A stretch of 64,000 nt of DNA from Mucilaginibacter conchicola (GTDB taxonomy: Bacteria; Bacteroidota; Bacteroidia; Sphingobacteriales; Sphingobacteriaceae): contig NZ_QWDC01000004.1 in assembly GCF_003432115.1 (NCBI RefSeq), positions 765-64,764 of the forward strand. The letters run 5' to 3'. The notes under the pieces were generated by a model. It was not told the origin of the DNA. It was given only the letters and a program-made list of their open reading frames with translations, and ran no database searches. Both the position numbers and the translations under genes were made by a program. Shown here one piece after another: positions 19,514 through 27,845 of this stretch. The first letter of the stretch is position 1, and every line of letters begins with the position of its first letter.

Positions 19514-19888
19514 TTAATTTATATATCTCCGTATAACAGAAACAAGATAATTAATGTCAAATGGCTTTTTAACGTATGCGTCAAAACTAAAGTTGCCAAG
19601 CGCAATCGCTTCTTTTTTATAAGCAGACATCAGTATTACCGGTAATTTTGATGTGCCTTTGTTTTGTTTGATCAGGGTACAGATCTGGCCGCCGGAAAGT
19701 CCGGGTAGCATGTAGTCTGTTAGCACCAGGTCGGGGTGGTGCCTTTCTACCAAATCTATGACATTATTCGTTCCCTCTGACCTGACAACCTCAAATTCAG
19801 CTGCTTTCAATACAGCTGATGTGATCTCGAGGACGTCCGCATCATCTTCTATCACAAGTATTTTCTTTTTCATGGATTTTGCAGTCAA
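19514..19888 (-). CDS. single-domain response regulator (receiver only)
   Basis: This 124-residue protein is just a CheY-like receiver: the acidic pair Asp-Asp in 'VIEDDADVLEI', the phosphoacceptor Asp in 'LVLTDYMLPG' (near residue 57) and the conserved Lys in 'YVKKPFD' are all present. There is no output domain, so it acts by protein contact or phosphotransfer. It is 12 bases after another receiver gene on the same strand, so the two form a unit; no histidine kinase is adjacent. Confidence 0.9.
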   Translation of the reverse strand: MTAKSMKKKILVIEDDADVLEITSAVLKAAEFEVVRSEGTNNVIDLVERHHPDLVLTDYMLPGLSGGQICTLIKQNKGTSKLPVILMSAYKKEAIALGNFSFDAYVKKPFDINYLVSVIRRYIN

Positions 19889-19900
19889 AATAACACGTTA

Positions 19901-20308
19901 TTACTCGGGACTTAAAACCTTCCTGATATCCTCAAGCGTAAGGGGTTTGCAAATAACAGCTTTAACCATGGATTCAGAATGTGATCTGCGTACATCCTCG
20001 CTATTAAAGATGCCAGACAAAATGAATATTTCGGTCTTCTTTGATTTGTCAAACCCCAACCGCTTATACTCCGAAAGAAATTGCCATCCATCCATATCCG
20101 GCATATCTATATCCAAAAAAATGTGATCCGGCAATAATTTCGAATTGAGATTCACTGCTAAAGTTAATTTTTCTATCGCGACCCGCCCACTCTGTATAGA
20201 ATGAACCACAAAGTTTTTGTTGTATTTTTTTAAAAGAAGTGAAGATATCTGCCTGTCGATATCTTTATCATCGATCAAATAAATTTCCTTAAAAACCTTG
20301 TTACTCAT
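19901..20308 (-). CDS. single-domain response regulator (receiver only)
   Basis: This 135-residue receiver protein has the acidic pocket in 'YLIDDKDIDRQ', acceptor Asp in 'HIFLDIDMPDMDG' and Lys in 'ICKPLT'. The DxDMPxxxG form is typical of the Rcp-like receivers of Bacteroidota. It is the first gene of a two-gene receiver unit and is divergent from the epoxide hydrolase at 20654. Its partner kinase is not in the window's immediate neighbourhood. Confidence 0.9.
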   Translation of the reverse strand: MSNKVFKEIYLIDDKDIDRQISSLLLKKYNKNFVVHSIQSGRVAIEKLTLAVNLNSKLLPDHIFLDIDMPDMDGWQFLSEYKRLGFDKSKKTEIFILSGIFNSEDVRRSHSESMVKAVICKPLTLEDIRKVLSPE

Positions 20309-20653
20309 TTAAGAAATAACCTCCCATTGAACACAGTCGTTTCTTAAAACTTAGATATTTAAAGCTAAAAACCAGTTTTTAACAGTTGTGCCGGCAATCT
20401 CTGCCATTAAAGATTGCCGGAATATAACTGTCGACAGCGACTATCCGGATTTACAAATTACACGGTACGCTTAGATGCAGTGATGGCCTAACCGTGGCCT
20501 CTTCTTCCTGTTTTTTCCCATTGCCCGTTCGCCACTGAGATTGCCCGATACAAGGACGAAAAAGTCCACTTAACCCATTTGGCAATGTTGTTTAATGCTC
20601 TCTGAAAATACTTTTGGTATATCAAATAAATCAAAAACAATAATCTTAACCAA
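20309..20653. other. divergent intergenic region with a composite hairpin
   Basis: These 345 bases between the receiver pair (minus) and epoxide hydrolase 2 (plus) hold no convincing ORF. The main structure is the nested inverted repeat at 20382-20431. A second part (20500-20650) should contain the promoter of the epoxide hydrolase gene. Confidence 0.5.
20382..20431. promoter_or_regulatory. nested inverted repeat between divergent genes
   Basis: A perfect 10-bp stem (CCGGCAATCT at 20391-20400 with AGATTGCCGG at 20411-20420) is flanked by a second perfect 6-bp pair (ACAGTT at 20382 and AACTGT ending at 20431). Neither strand has a T tract. It could be an operator, a transcribed leader structure or a small RNA element. 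Confidence 0.45.
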
Positions 20654-21952
20654 ATGAAAATCTTCAACAAAGTCTTAAAAAGCACAGCGCTATGCAGCTT
20701 TATGTTGCTGTTTAGCTTAAGCGGCTTCTCACAAAACGAACAGTCAAAAAGCGGTTCTCCGGCAAATAACAATGATCAAAGTATCCGTCCCTTTAAGGTT
20801 CATATCTCGGATGAAGCAATTGCAGATATGCGCAAAAGAATTGCAGAAACACGCTGGCCGGCAAAGGAAACTGTTGTAGATGCATCTCAGGGTGTTAAAA
20901 CAGAAAAGTTAAAAGCCCTTGCCAGCTATTGGGCAACCGACTACGACTGGCGAAAAGCTGAAGCCAAACTGAATGCTTACCCCCAGTTTATCACCAACAT
21001 TGATGGATTGGACATCCACTTTATTTATGTAAAATCTAAACACAAAAATGCGTTGCCATTGATCATGACACATGGCTGGCCGGGCTCTGTTTTTGAACTT
21101 TTAAAAACCATTGGCCCGCTTACCGACCCGACCGCATTTGGCGGAAAAGCAGAAGATGCCTTTGACCTGGTGATCCCCTCGATACCTGGCTTCGGTTTTT
21201 CTGGTAAACCAACGTCAACAGGTTGGGATTCAGATCATATCGGGCACGCCTGGGATGAATTGATGTCACGTTTGGGGTACAAGAAATATGTTTCCCAAGG
21301 CGGGGACTGCGGCTCGGTGATCTCGCAGCGCATGGCAAAAAATAAAGAAAAGGGCCTTATTGGCATACACGTAAACATGCCTGCCACCGTACCTGCCAAC
21401 ATTGCTAAGGCATTAACGGCCGGTGAAAAAGCGCCGGAAGGTCTTGCGGCAGATGAGCTTGAAGCCTACAACACCCTTGATAAATTTTACAGGAACAGCA
21501 CAGGCTATTCTGGTATGATGGTTACCCGCCCACAAACGATAGGTTATAGCCTTTCTGATAATCCTGTAGGACAGGCGGCCTGGATATATGACGAATTTGC
21601 CGGCTGGACCTATTCTGGTGGCGATCCCGAAAAATCCCTGACCAAAGATGAAATGCTTGATGATATCTCTCTCTATTGGTTAACAAATACCGGTGCTTCT
21701 TCTGCAAGGATCTACTGGGAAGATCATTCCAACAATTTCAACGCGGTTGATCTGAACCTTCCGGTGGCGGTTACCGTTTTCCCGGGCGAAATTTACAAAG
21801 CTCCGAAGAACTGGGCGACCAAAGCGTATCATAACCTGATCTATTTTAACGAGGTTAACAAAGGCGGGCATTTCGCAGCCTGGGAAGAGCCTCAGCTTTT
21901 CACAGAGGAAGTGCGTAAAGCATTTAAAACACTGCGTCCGCTCGCCAAATAA
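20654..21952 (+). CDS. exported EHN-type epoxide hydrolase (paralogue 2)
   Basis: This 432-residue protein is collinear with paralogue 1: signal peptide (residues 8-25, cut near SGFSQ), epoxide hydrolase N domain ('IRPFKVHISDEAIADMRKRI'), oxyanion motif HGWPGS, nucleophile Asp218 and the C-terminal GGHFAAW His. The residue after the nucleophile is Cys (GGDCGS) where paralogue 1 has Trp (GGDWGN); that side chain lines the active site in the family, so substrate range may differ. It is likely periplasmic. An MFS transporter gene starts 33 bases after its stop. Confidence 0.9.
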   Translation: MKIFNKVLKSTALCSFMLLFSLSGFSQNEQSKSGSPANNNDQSIRPFKVHISDEAIADMRKRIAETRWPAKETVVDASQGVKTEKLKALASYWATDYDWRKAEAKLNAYPQFITNIDGLDIHFIYVKSKHKNALPLIMTHGWPGSVFELLKTIGPLTDPTAFGGKAEDAFDLVIPSIPGFGFSGKPTSTGWDSDHIGHAWDELMSRLGYKKYVSQGGDCGSVISQRMAKNKEKGLIGIHVNMPATVPANIAKALTAGEKAPEGLAADELEAYNTLDKFYRNSTGYSGMMVTRPQTIGYSLSDNPVGQAAWIYDEFAGWTYSGGDPEKSLTKDEMLDDISLYWLTNTGASSARIYWEDHSNNFNAVDLNLPVAVTVFPGEIYKAPKNWATKAYHNLIYFNEVNKGGHFAAWEEPQLFTEEVRKAFKTLRPLAK

Positions 21953-21985
21953 AATAACAGGGCTGATCATTCTAAGTATCATATT

Positions 21986-23236
21986 ATGGAAACTACTTTT
22001 TGCGCGTCACCGGACGTCGCCAATGAACGCGAAACAAAATCTTTGAGAAAACAGCATACAACCCTGGGATTGATCAGCCTTGTTTTAGTGTCGCTTGCCC
22101 TGCGTCCCTCACTGGTATCCGTGGGGCCTGTACTGCCAATGATCTCCAGGACATTTCAACTGTCCCATACGGTTGCAAGTTTGCTGACGACGATCCCGGA
22201 CCTGTTGATGGGTGCAATGGCTTTGGTAAGCCCTTGGTTATCCCGGAAGTTTGGCAGGGACAGACCGATCGTTTTCGCCATGGCCGTTTTATCTGTTTCT
22301 ACAGTTGCAAGGGCATTTTCTCCTAATGTGCTGACACTGCTATTGACAACCGCAGGAGTAGGCGCCGGCATCGCGGTAACAGGGGCTCTTTTGTCGGGCT
22401 TTATTAAAGGTACTTTTCCTCAGAAAGCAGCGATGGTGATGGGTGTTTATACAACATCACTTGCAATAGGAAGTACTTTGTCTGCGTTTTTGACAGCGCC
22501 CCTCGCAGCTTATTCAGGAAGCTGGCGATTCGCTGTCGGCATTTATTCGCTGATATGTTTTGTCGGGACGGTCTCATGGTATATACTCAGCAGGCAATCA
22601 AGGAACACTGATACGATGACTACCGAGTTGGTGGCCCCGCGCGCTGCACTTCCCTGGAAAGAACTGCAGGCATGGAAGATCGCCGTCTTCTTCGCATGCA
22701 ATAACCTGCTTTTTTACGCATTACTGGCCTGGCTTCCCGGAATGCTGATGGAATCGGGTGCGCCAAAGGCGAGTGCTGACAGTGTGTTGGGTTACCTTAC
22801 CTCTGCGCTCATTATCGGGACACCTCTGGTCAGCAGTTTGTCACGGAAGAGTGACCGACGTGCGTGGTTGGCAGGTTGTTCCATCCTTACACTGGAGGGA
22901 CTACTAAGCCTGACTTTCCTGCCTGAATTTTTCCCCTCAGCCATCGTATTCATGATCGCCTTTGGACTCGCCGGGACTTTTACTCTTGGTATGACGCTTC
23001 CTTTGGATAACACAAGCCACGCAGAGGAAACAAATGCCTGGACAGCATTTACATTGCTGATCGGTTACGTTGTAGCATCAGCAGGCCCGCTGGCAGTCGG
23101 GATCCTGCGGGATTTTTGTGGAAGTTTCACTACCTCTTATTATTTCCTTATCACGGTCGCAGGAACTATGCTGGCATTTTCGCTAATGCTTAAACCACGA
23201 ATGGAATCCGGGAATTTCAGGAAGAATGTGAGGTGA
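21986..23236 (+). CDS. MFS transporter, CynX/NimT-like
   Basis: This 416-residue protein has about 12 membrane helices and the MFS motif between helices 2 and 3 ('SPWLSRKFGRDRP'). Overall pattern ('LRPSLVSVGPVLPMI' in helix 1) resembles the CynX/NimT branch, whose members move cyanate, nitroimidazoles or related small molecules. Substrate is unknown. It lies directly downstream of epoxide hydrolase 2 and probably shares its transcript. Confidence 0.85.
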   Translation: METTFCASPDVANERETKSLRKQHTTLGLISLVLVSLALRPSLVSVGPVLPMISRTFQLSHTVASLLTTIPDLLMGAMALVSPWLSRKFGRDRPIVFAMAVLSVSTVARAFSPNVLTLLLTTAGVGAGIAVTGALLSGFIKGTFPQKAAMVMGVYTTSLAIGSTLSAFLTAPLAAYSGSWRFAVGIYSLICFVGTVSWYILSRQSRNTDTMTTELVAPRAALPWKELQAWKIAVFFACNNLLFYALLAWLPGMLMESGAPKASADSVLGYLTSALIIGTPLVSSLSRKSDRRAWLAGCSILTLEGLLSLTFLPEFFPSAIVFMIAFGLAGTFTLGMTLPLDNTSHAEETNAWTAFTLLIGYVVASAGPLAVGILRDFCGSFTTSYYFLITVAGTMLAFSLMLKPRMESGNFRKNVR

Positions 23237-23318
23237 AACGGAGAAGAAAATGAAATGTAATGAAAGGCGAAATCATAAGAAACTTAACCAACATCAATAA
23301 ATCCATAGATCTAAAACC

Positions 23319-23795
23319 ATGAACACGAAAACCTTAAAAGAGCTGAAGACCAAGGATGATATCAGAGATCTGATGGCCAGATATGTCCGCCATGCGGATA
23401 ACAAGGAATGGGAAAAATTAGCAGGACTGTTTGTTCCGGATGGTACGTTCACGCCCTTAAATGTTGAAGGCTTACCCATTTTGACCATGGTTGGCCGCGA
23501 CCAGATTTTTCAAACGATATGGGAAAGTGTCGGAAACGCCACAGCTATTCACCATCTGTTTTCCTATGAGGTTGATATTCAATCGGATGATCATGTAAAT
23601 GGTGTCTTTGCTATGGAAGACTATCTGATCAGGCCAGAGGATCAGCAGGCTCACGAAAAGCCTGATGCGGGCGAGCAACAATTTAAGTCAATGCACGGCT
23701 TTGGTCACTATCATGTGGAATTTATAAAGGTCGACGGCGAGTGGTCGATCGCAGGGCTTGTACAGACGAGAATCAAATTAGACTTTACTTATTAG
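23319..23795 (+). CDS. SnoaL-like / NTF2-fold protein
   Basis: This 158-residue protein matches the SnoaL_4-like NTF2 fold: an N-terminal helix pair ('DIRDLMARYVRHADNKEWEKLAGLF' region), 'DGTFTPL', and C-terminal beta strands with conserved His-Tyr ('GFGHYHVEF'). Family members are cyclases, dehydratases, isomerases or non-catalytic binders. It ends 7 bases before epoxide hydrolase 3, so the two are very likely co-translated and may act on the same compound. Confidence 0.82.
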   Translation: MNTKTLKELKTKDDIRDLMARYVRHADNKEWEKLAGLFVPDGTFTPLNVEGLPILTMVGRDQIFQTIWESVGNATAIHHLFSYEVDIQSDDHVNGVFAMEDYLIRPEDQQAHEKPDAGEQQFKSMHGFGHYHVEFIKVDGEWSIAGLVQTRIKLDFTY

Positions 23796-23802
23796 ATAGA
23801 TT

Positions 23803-25020
23803 ATGAAAACGGAATTAACACCTTTTACGATTAACGTGGCAGATGAGGTTCTACAAGACCTCCGTCGCCGATTAACAGATACGCGCTGGGCGCAGGATTT
23901 AAATAATGAAGATGAATATTACGGTTTAAGCACATCTTTTCTCAAAGAATACGGAGACCATTGGTTAAATAGTTATGACTGGCGAAGCGCAGAGAAAGGT
24001 CTCAATGCGGTCAGTCAATACCGCATCGATGTGGACGGACAGCCGGTTCACTTTATCTATGAAAAAGGGAAAGGGCCTAACCCAACCCCGATTATCCTCT
24101 CACATGGTTGGCCATGGAGCTACTGGATGTGGAGCAAATTGATTGGACCGCTCACCGATCCTGCAGCCCATGGAGGCGATCCTGAGCAATCTTTCGATGT
24201 CATCATACCATCCCTGCCGGGCTTTGGGTTTTCCACTCCGGTCAGCCGACCTGACCTGAATTTCTGGAAGATCGCAGATCTGTGGCACACGCTGATGACG
24301 GATGTATTGGGCTACGACAAATACGCAGCTGCAGGAAGCGATTACGGTATGCTGGTAACCGCTCAACTGGGGCATAAATATGCAAATGAGGTGATCGGCA
24401 TACACCTGGGTCACGAAATGCCGTTAACGATCTTTCAAAGCGAGAGACCATGGGACCTTACTGAAGGCAACCTCGTACCTGCCGGCCTCCCGGATGAGGT
24501 ACGCGACGAGATCATTCATTTCCAAAAAACCTTCGCATCTCATGTCGCCGTGCATATGCTCGATGCCCAGACACTGACCCATTCCCTTAATGATTCACCG
24601 ATTGGAATGCTGGCCTGGATATTACAGCGCTGGAAAAAATGGAGTGACAAGAACGCTGATTTCGCTGACCTTTATACAAAAGACGATGTGATTACATTCG
24701 CAATGATCTACTGGGTCAATCAGGCGATCGGCAGTTCGATAAGGGTGTATTCAAATGCGAACAGATATCCCTGGAAACCGTCTCATGACAGGACGCCTGC
24801 GGTGGAAGTTCCTGCAGGTTTTTCATTATTGGTAGGAGAGGTCTATCCGCCATTCGCTACCGTAGAAAATCGTGTAGCGATGCTGAAAGACGGACCCCTT
24901 GCACAACAGTTTAACATCGTCTATGCCAAAGCATTTCAGAACGGCGGACATTTTGGTCCCTGGGAGAATCCCGCGGCATTTATTGAGGGTATCCGCGGTA
25001 CTTTCAAATTGTTAAAGTAA
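23803..25020 (+). CDS. cytoplasmic EHN-type epoxide hydrolase (paralogue 3)
   Basis: This 405-residue protein has the epoxide hydrolase N domain from residue 3 ('TPFTINVADEVLQDLRRRL') and no signal peptide, unlike paralogues 1 and 2. Motifs are HGWPWS, nucleophile Asp180 in 'GSDYGM', and 'NGGHFGPWE' for the catalytic His. It is the most divergent of the three and probably works in the cytoplasm on an epoxide or ester. It is paired with the SnoaL-like gene. Confidence 0.9.
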   Translation: MKTELTPFTINVADEVLQDLRRRLTDTRWAQDLNNEDEYYGLSTSFLKEYGDHWLNSYDWRSAEKGLNAVSQYRIDVDGQPVHFIYEKGKGPNPTPIILSHGWPWSYWMWSKLIGPLTDPAAHGGDPEQSFDVIIPSLPGFGFSTPVSRPDLNFWKIADLWHTLMTDVLGYDKYAAAGSDYGMLVTAQLGHKYANEVIGIHLGHEMPLTIFQSERPWDLTEGNLVPAGLPDEVRDEIIHFQKTFASHVAVHMLDAQTLTHSLNDSPIGMLAWILQRWKKWSDKNADFADLYTKDDVITFAMIYWVNQAIGSSIRVYSNANRYPWKPSHDRTPAVEVPAGFSLLVGEVYPPFATVENRVAMLKDGPLAQQFNIVYAKAFQNGGHFGPWENPAAFIEGIRGTFKLLK

Positions 25021-25043
25021 TGTCAATAACACTGGAGATACTG

Positions 25044-25079
25044 GTATCATCGATGATACTGATATAAAAATTATATCAG
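25044..25079. promoter_or_regulatory. double palindromic operator upstream of the SDR gene
   Basis: Two abutting palindromes are visible: a perfect 16-base palindrome GTATCATC/GATGATAC (25044-25059) and a perfect 9-bp inverted repeat CTGATATAA-AAA-TTATATCAG (25059-25079). They sit directly upstream of a TACATTTG -7 box (25088-25095) where the -33 region should be, so a bound regulator would block the promoter. The HxlR-type regulator encoded downstream at 26094 is the natural candidate; this link is inferred. Confidence 0.65.
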
Positions 25080-25087
25080 ATGTGTTT

Positions 25088-25095
25088 TACATTTG
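25088..25095 (+). promoter_or_regulatory. candidate -7 box of the SDR promoter
   Basis: TACATTTG matches the Bacteroidota TAnnTTTG consensus and lies 25 bases upstream of the chosen SDR start codon. No clear TTG -33 box is present; the position is taken by the CTGATATAA palindrome. Confidence 0.5.
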
Positions 25096-25119
25096 TCCCA
25101 ACAAAAAATTAAAAAGAAA

Positions 25120-25860
25120 ATGGCAAATTTAAATGGAAAAAAAGCCCTGGTAACAGGTGGCAATAGTGGCATAGGTTATGCCGCTGCAATAGAATTAAAA
25201 GCGCAAGGCGCTGATGTTATCATAACTGGCCGTCGTGAAGAGGCAGTCAATAAAGCTGTTGAGGAACTTGGCGTAACCGGTATGATCGCAGATCAGGGTT
25301 CGGTTGCCGATATCGAAAAATTAGCGGCTCAGGTTGCGGATAAATTTGGTAAACTGGATATCCTGTTTATTAATGCAGGTGTATTAGGCGGTGCCGGCAT
25401 TGAAGGTGCTACCGAAGCTGATTTTGATTATGTAATGGATGTAAATTTCAAAGGCGCATTTTTCACTTTGAGCCGCTTCATCCCTATCTTAAATGATGGC
25501 GCTTCTGTGGTTTTCCTTTCATCGAACGTAGCCAGCATGAACGCCGCAAATGCTTCAATTTATTCATCAAGCAAAGCTGCTCTTAATGCAATCATGAAAA
25601 TCGCCGCCGTAGAATTGGCACCACGTAAAATTCGTGTAAATTCTGTTAGCCCGGGCCCAACGCAAACGGAAATTCTGAACAAATTAGGATTAGATGATGC
25701 CAGCCGCAAAGGTTTGGATGATTATATGATCTCACGAATTCCGTTGAGAAAAATTGGTACCGCAGAAGATGTAGCTAAACTGGTATCATTCTTCTCAGGA
25801 GAATCAGCAACGTTCATTACCGGTGCCGAGATCGTAATTGACGGTGGTATGAGTTTGTAA
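25120..25860 (+). CDS. SDR-family oxidoreductase
   Basis: This 246-residue short-chain dehydrogenase has the cofactor motif TGGNSGIG near residue 12, 'NAGVLGG', catalytic Ser in 'FLSSNVAS', and Tyr148/Lys152 in YSSSK. The frame extends upstream to a TTG at 25093 but the ATG at 25120 is chosen because it fits the family start. SDRs use NAD(P)(H) to oxidise or reduce alcohols and ketones; substrate unknown. The palindromic operator upstream and a terminator downstream make it a single regulated unit. Confidence 0.92.
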   Translation: MANLNGKKALVTGGNSGIGYAAAIELKAQGADVIITGRREEAVNKAVEELGVTGMIADQGSVADIEKLAAQVADKFGKLDILFINAGVLGGAGIEGATEADFDYVMDVNFKGAFFTLSRFIPILNDGASVVFLSSNVASMNAANASIYSSSKAALNAIMKIAAVELAPRKIRVNSVSPGPTQTEILNKLGLDDASRKGLDDYMISRIPLRKIGTAEDVAKLVSFFSGESATFITGAEIVIDGGMSL

Positions 25861-25959
25861 GGCAACAACCCTGTTTGACACAGTAGATATTTTAAAGGGG
25901 CGCCGACCTTTTAAGACGGCAAACCATCGGCTTTGTTTTTGAAGTTAGGGTTTATTGTT

Positions 25960-25996
25960 ACTGCCTCCCGGGAGAATTTCCCGTGGGGCAGTTTTT
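25960..25996 (+). terminator. Rho-independent terminator after the SDR gene
   Basis: ACTGCC...CGGGA / TCCCG...GGGGCAGT forms a long hairpin with a short mismatched middle, followed by TTTTT. It lies about 100 bases past the SDR stop and before the start chosen for the HxlR gene. Confidence 0.8.
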
Positions 25997-26064
25997 ATTA
26001 TTTAGTATATTGTCAAGGATCGGGCGACCCGTATGGCAGAACCCGGCATCTTGTCAGAATATTT

Positions 26065-26076
26065 CAATTCGAATTG
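26065..26076. promoter_or_regulatory. palindrome in the HxlR promoter region
   Basis: CAATTCGAATTG is a perfect 12-base palindrome 17 bases upstream of the chosen HxlR start. It may be an autoregulatory site; its sequence differs from the palindromes at 25.05 kb. Confidence 0.3.
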
Positions 26077-26093
26077 GTAATTTTATTATTATA

Positions 26094-26501
26094 ATGAATG
26101 AAGAGCAGTTAAAAAGAGCAAGTCTTGTGCTTTCGGACCCGCGAAATCACAAGGAAGAGGTTCAGGCACTCCAGGACACGATGTATGTTATCGGAGGTAA
26201 ATGGCGGTTGTTAATCATCAATTCGATTTGTAACGGCAACCGTCGCTTTCGTGAGATAGAACGGAGTATCCCGGGAATTACGACCCGGATGCTCTCCCGC
26301 GAATTAAAAGACATGGAGATTAATCGCCTGATTAAACGCACAGTAACACCGACCATACCCGTAACAGTCGAATATTCAGAGACCGATTACTGTTTGTCCT
26401 TCGGCAGCATTATACTGGAAATGATCCAATGGGGCAAAGAACACCGCGAACGCCTGAGAAGGGACCTCGCCGATGAGGCGAAAGAGGGTCCGCAGAAATA
26501 A
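26094..26501 (+). CDS. HxlR-family transcriptional regulator
   Basis: This 135-residue winged-helix protein has the HxlR pattern 'VIGGKWRLLIINSIC', 'RFREIERSIPGITTRMLSRELKDME' (in parts) and 'VEYSETDYCLSFGSIILEM'. The open frame extends to 25983 but that part overlaps the terminator of the previous gene, so the ATG at 26094 is preferred. HxlR/YodB proteins often sense quinones, aldehydes or oxidants through cysteines; Cys46 and the Cys in 'TDYCLS' are candidates. It is central in the detoxification cluster and likely controls the SDR gene and perhaps the hydrolases. Confidence 0.9.
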   Translation: MNEEQLKRASLVLSDPRNHKEEVQALQDTMYVIGGKWRLLIINSICNGNRRFREIERSIPGITTRMLSRELKDMEINRLIKRTVTPTIPVTVEYSETDYCLSFGSIILEMIQWGKEHRERLRRDLADEAKEGPQK

Positions 26502-26717
26502 ACAAGTAATAACTTTGTAATATGATGGCCGGGCTCTATGCCTGGTTATTATATTCTCCCTTGGTAACGGGCCTGTAATTCACAATCCTTTTTGTCTGGT
26601 TAAAACAGGTAATTGTCCGTTTCGCACGGATTGTGGTTCGTAAATTTTTGTTCTTGTTTGATATTCGTTTCAATAGCCGCAAATAACGGCAGTGGTAATT
26701 TAACAAGATAGGAAATC

Positions 26718-27773
26718 ATGAAACGCACAAACACATTTAACCGACGCAAATTCCTGGGTGTAGCCGCCATGGGTGTTGCAGTTTCAAAATTCATTGGCCT
26801 CGGATCAGTTCAGGCGAAGGAGATCGATCATAATAATAATTCCTTGAGGCATGCCCGGACCGATCTGAAATCGTTTAGCATTAAACAGGTTAAGACCGGT
26901 CAATTAGATATAGGTTATGCTGACGAAGGCCCCAAAAATGGACCAGTTGTAATATTATTACATGGCTGGCCTTATGACATTCATGCCTTCGCGGATGTCG
27001 CACCAATTCTGGTAGCTAAAGGTTACCGCGTTCTTATCCCACATCTAAGGGGGCATGGTAGCACCAGTTTCCTATCTGCCGCTACTCCAAGAAATGGCCA
27101 GCAAGCAGTGATTGCGCAGGATATTATCGATTTTATGGATGCATTGAAGGTAAAAAGTGCTATCATCGGTGGCTTTGACTGGGGTGCCCGCACGGCGGAT
27201 ATCGTTGCTGCGCTTTGGCCGGCACGCTGCAAAGCGCTGGTTTCTGTGAGCGGATACCTGATTGGCAGCCAGGAAGGTAATAAGAAGCCTCTGCCACCAA
27301 AAGCAGAATTATCGTGGTGGTACCAGTTTTACTTTTCCACCGAACGTGGCCGCCAGGGTTATGCGGCCTACACGCATGATTTTGCAAAGTTGATCTGGCA
27401 GACTGCTTCACCGCAATGGAAATTTGACGATGCAACTTTTGACAGGTCCGCGGCATCTTTCAGCAACCCGGATCATGTAGCCATTGTCATTCACAATTAT
27501 AAGTGGCGCCTTGGCCTTGCTGAGGGAGAAAAAAAGTTTGATGACATAGAGAAGAACTTAGCGCAGGCACCATCAATCGACGTACCGGCTATTACGCTGG
27601 AAGGTGACGCGAATGGCGCACCTCATCCCAAGCCCGAAGATTATGCGGTACGTTTCAAATCAAAATATGTCCACCATACTATAACTGGTGGGATAGGGCA
27701 CAACCTGCCGCAGGAAGCACCACAGGCCTTTGCCGATGCCATCATAGAAGCGGATAAATTAGCATCTAAATAA
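26718..27773 (+). CDS. Tat-exported alpha/beta hydrolase
   Basis: This 351-residue protein begins with a twin-arginine signal (NRRKFLG at residues 8-14, then a hydrophobic stretch), so it should be folded before export. The hydrolase core has oxyanion motif HGWP (residue 82), nucleophile Asp154 in 'GGFDWGAR', and the late His in 'GGIGHNLPQE'. An Asp nucleophile suggests an epoxide or haloalkane hydrolase-like activity rather than esterase. It is followed 72 bases later by the ohr gene. Confidence 0.88.
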   Translation: MKRTNTFNRRKFLGVAAMGVAVSKFIGLGSVQAKEIDHNNNSLRHARTDLKSFSIKQVKTGQLDIGYADEGPKNGPVVILLHGWPYDIHAFADVAPILVAKGYRVLIPHLRGHGSTSFLSAATPRNGQQAVIAQDIIDFMDALKVKSAIIGGFDWGARTADIVAALWPARCKALVSVSGYLIGSQEGNKKPLPPKAELSWWYQFYFSTERGRQGYAAYTHDFAKLIWQTASPQWKFDDATFDRSAASFSNPDHVAIVIHNYKWRLGLAEGEKKFDDIEKNLAQAPSIDVPAITLEGDANGAPHPKPEDYAVRFKSKYVHHTITGGIGHNLPQEAPQAFADAIIEADKLASK

Positions 27774-27845
27774 TTTACGTTAATAAATCAGCAGACGATA
27801 GAACGATCTGCTTCATACAATTAAACATTAATATAAAACAATATC

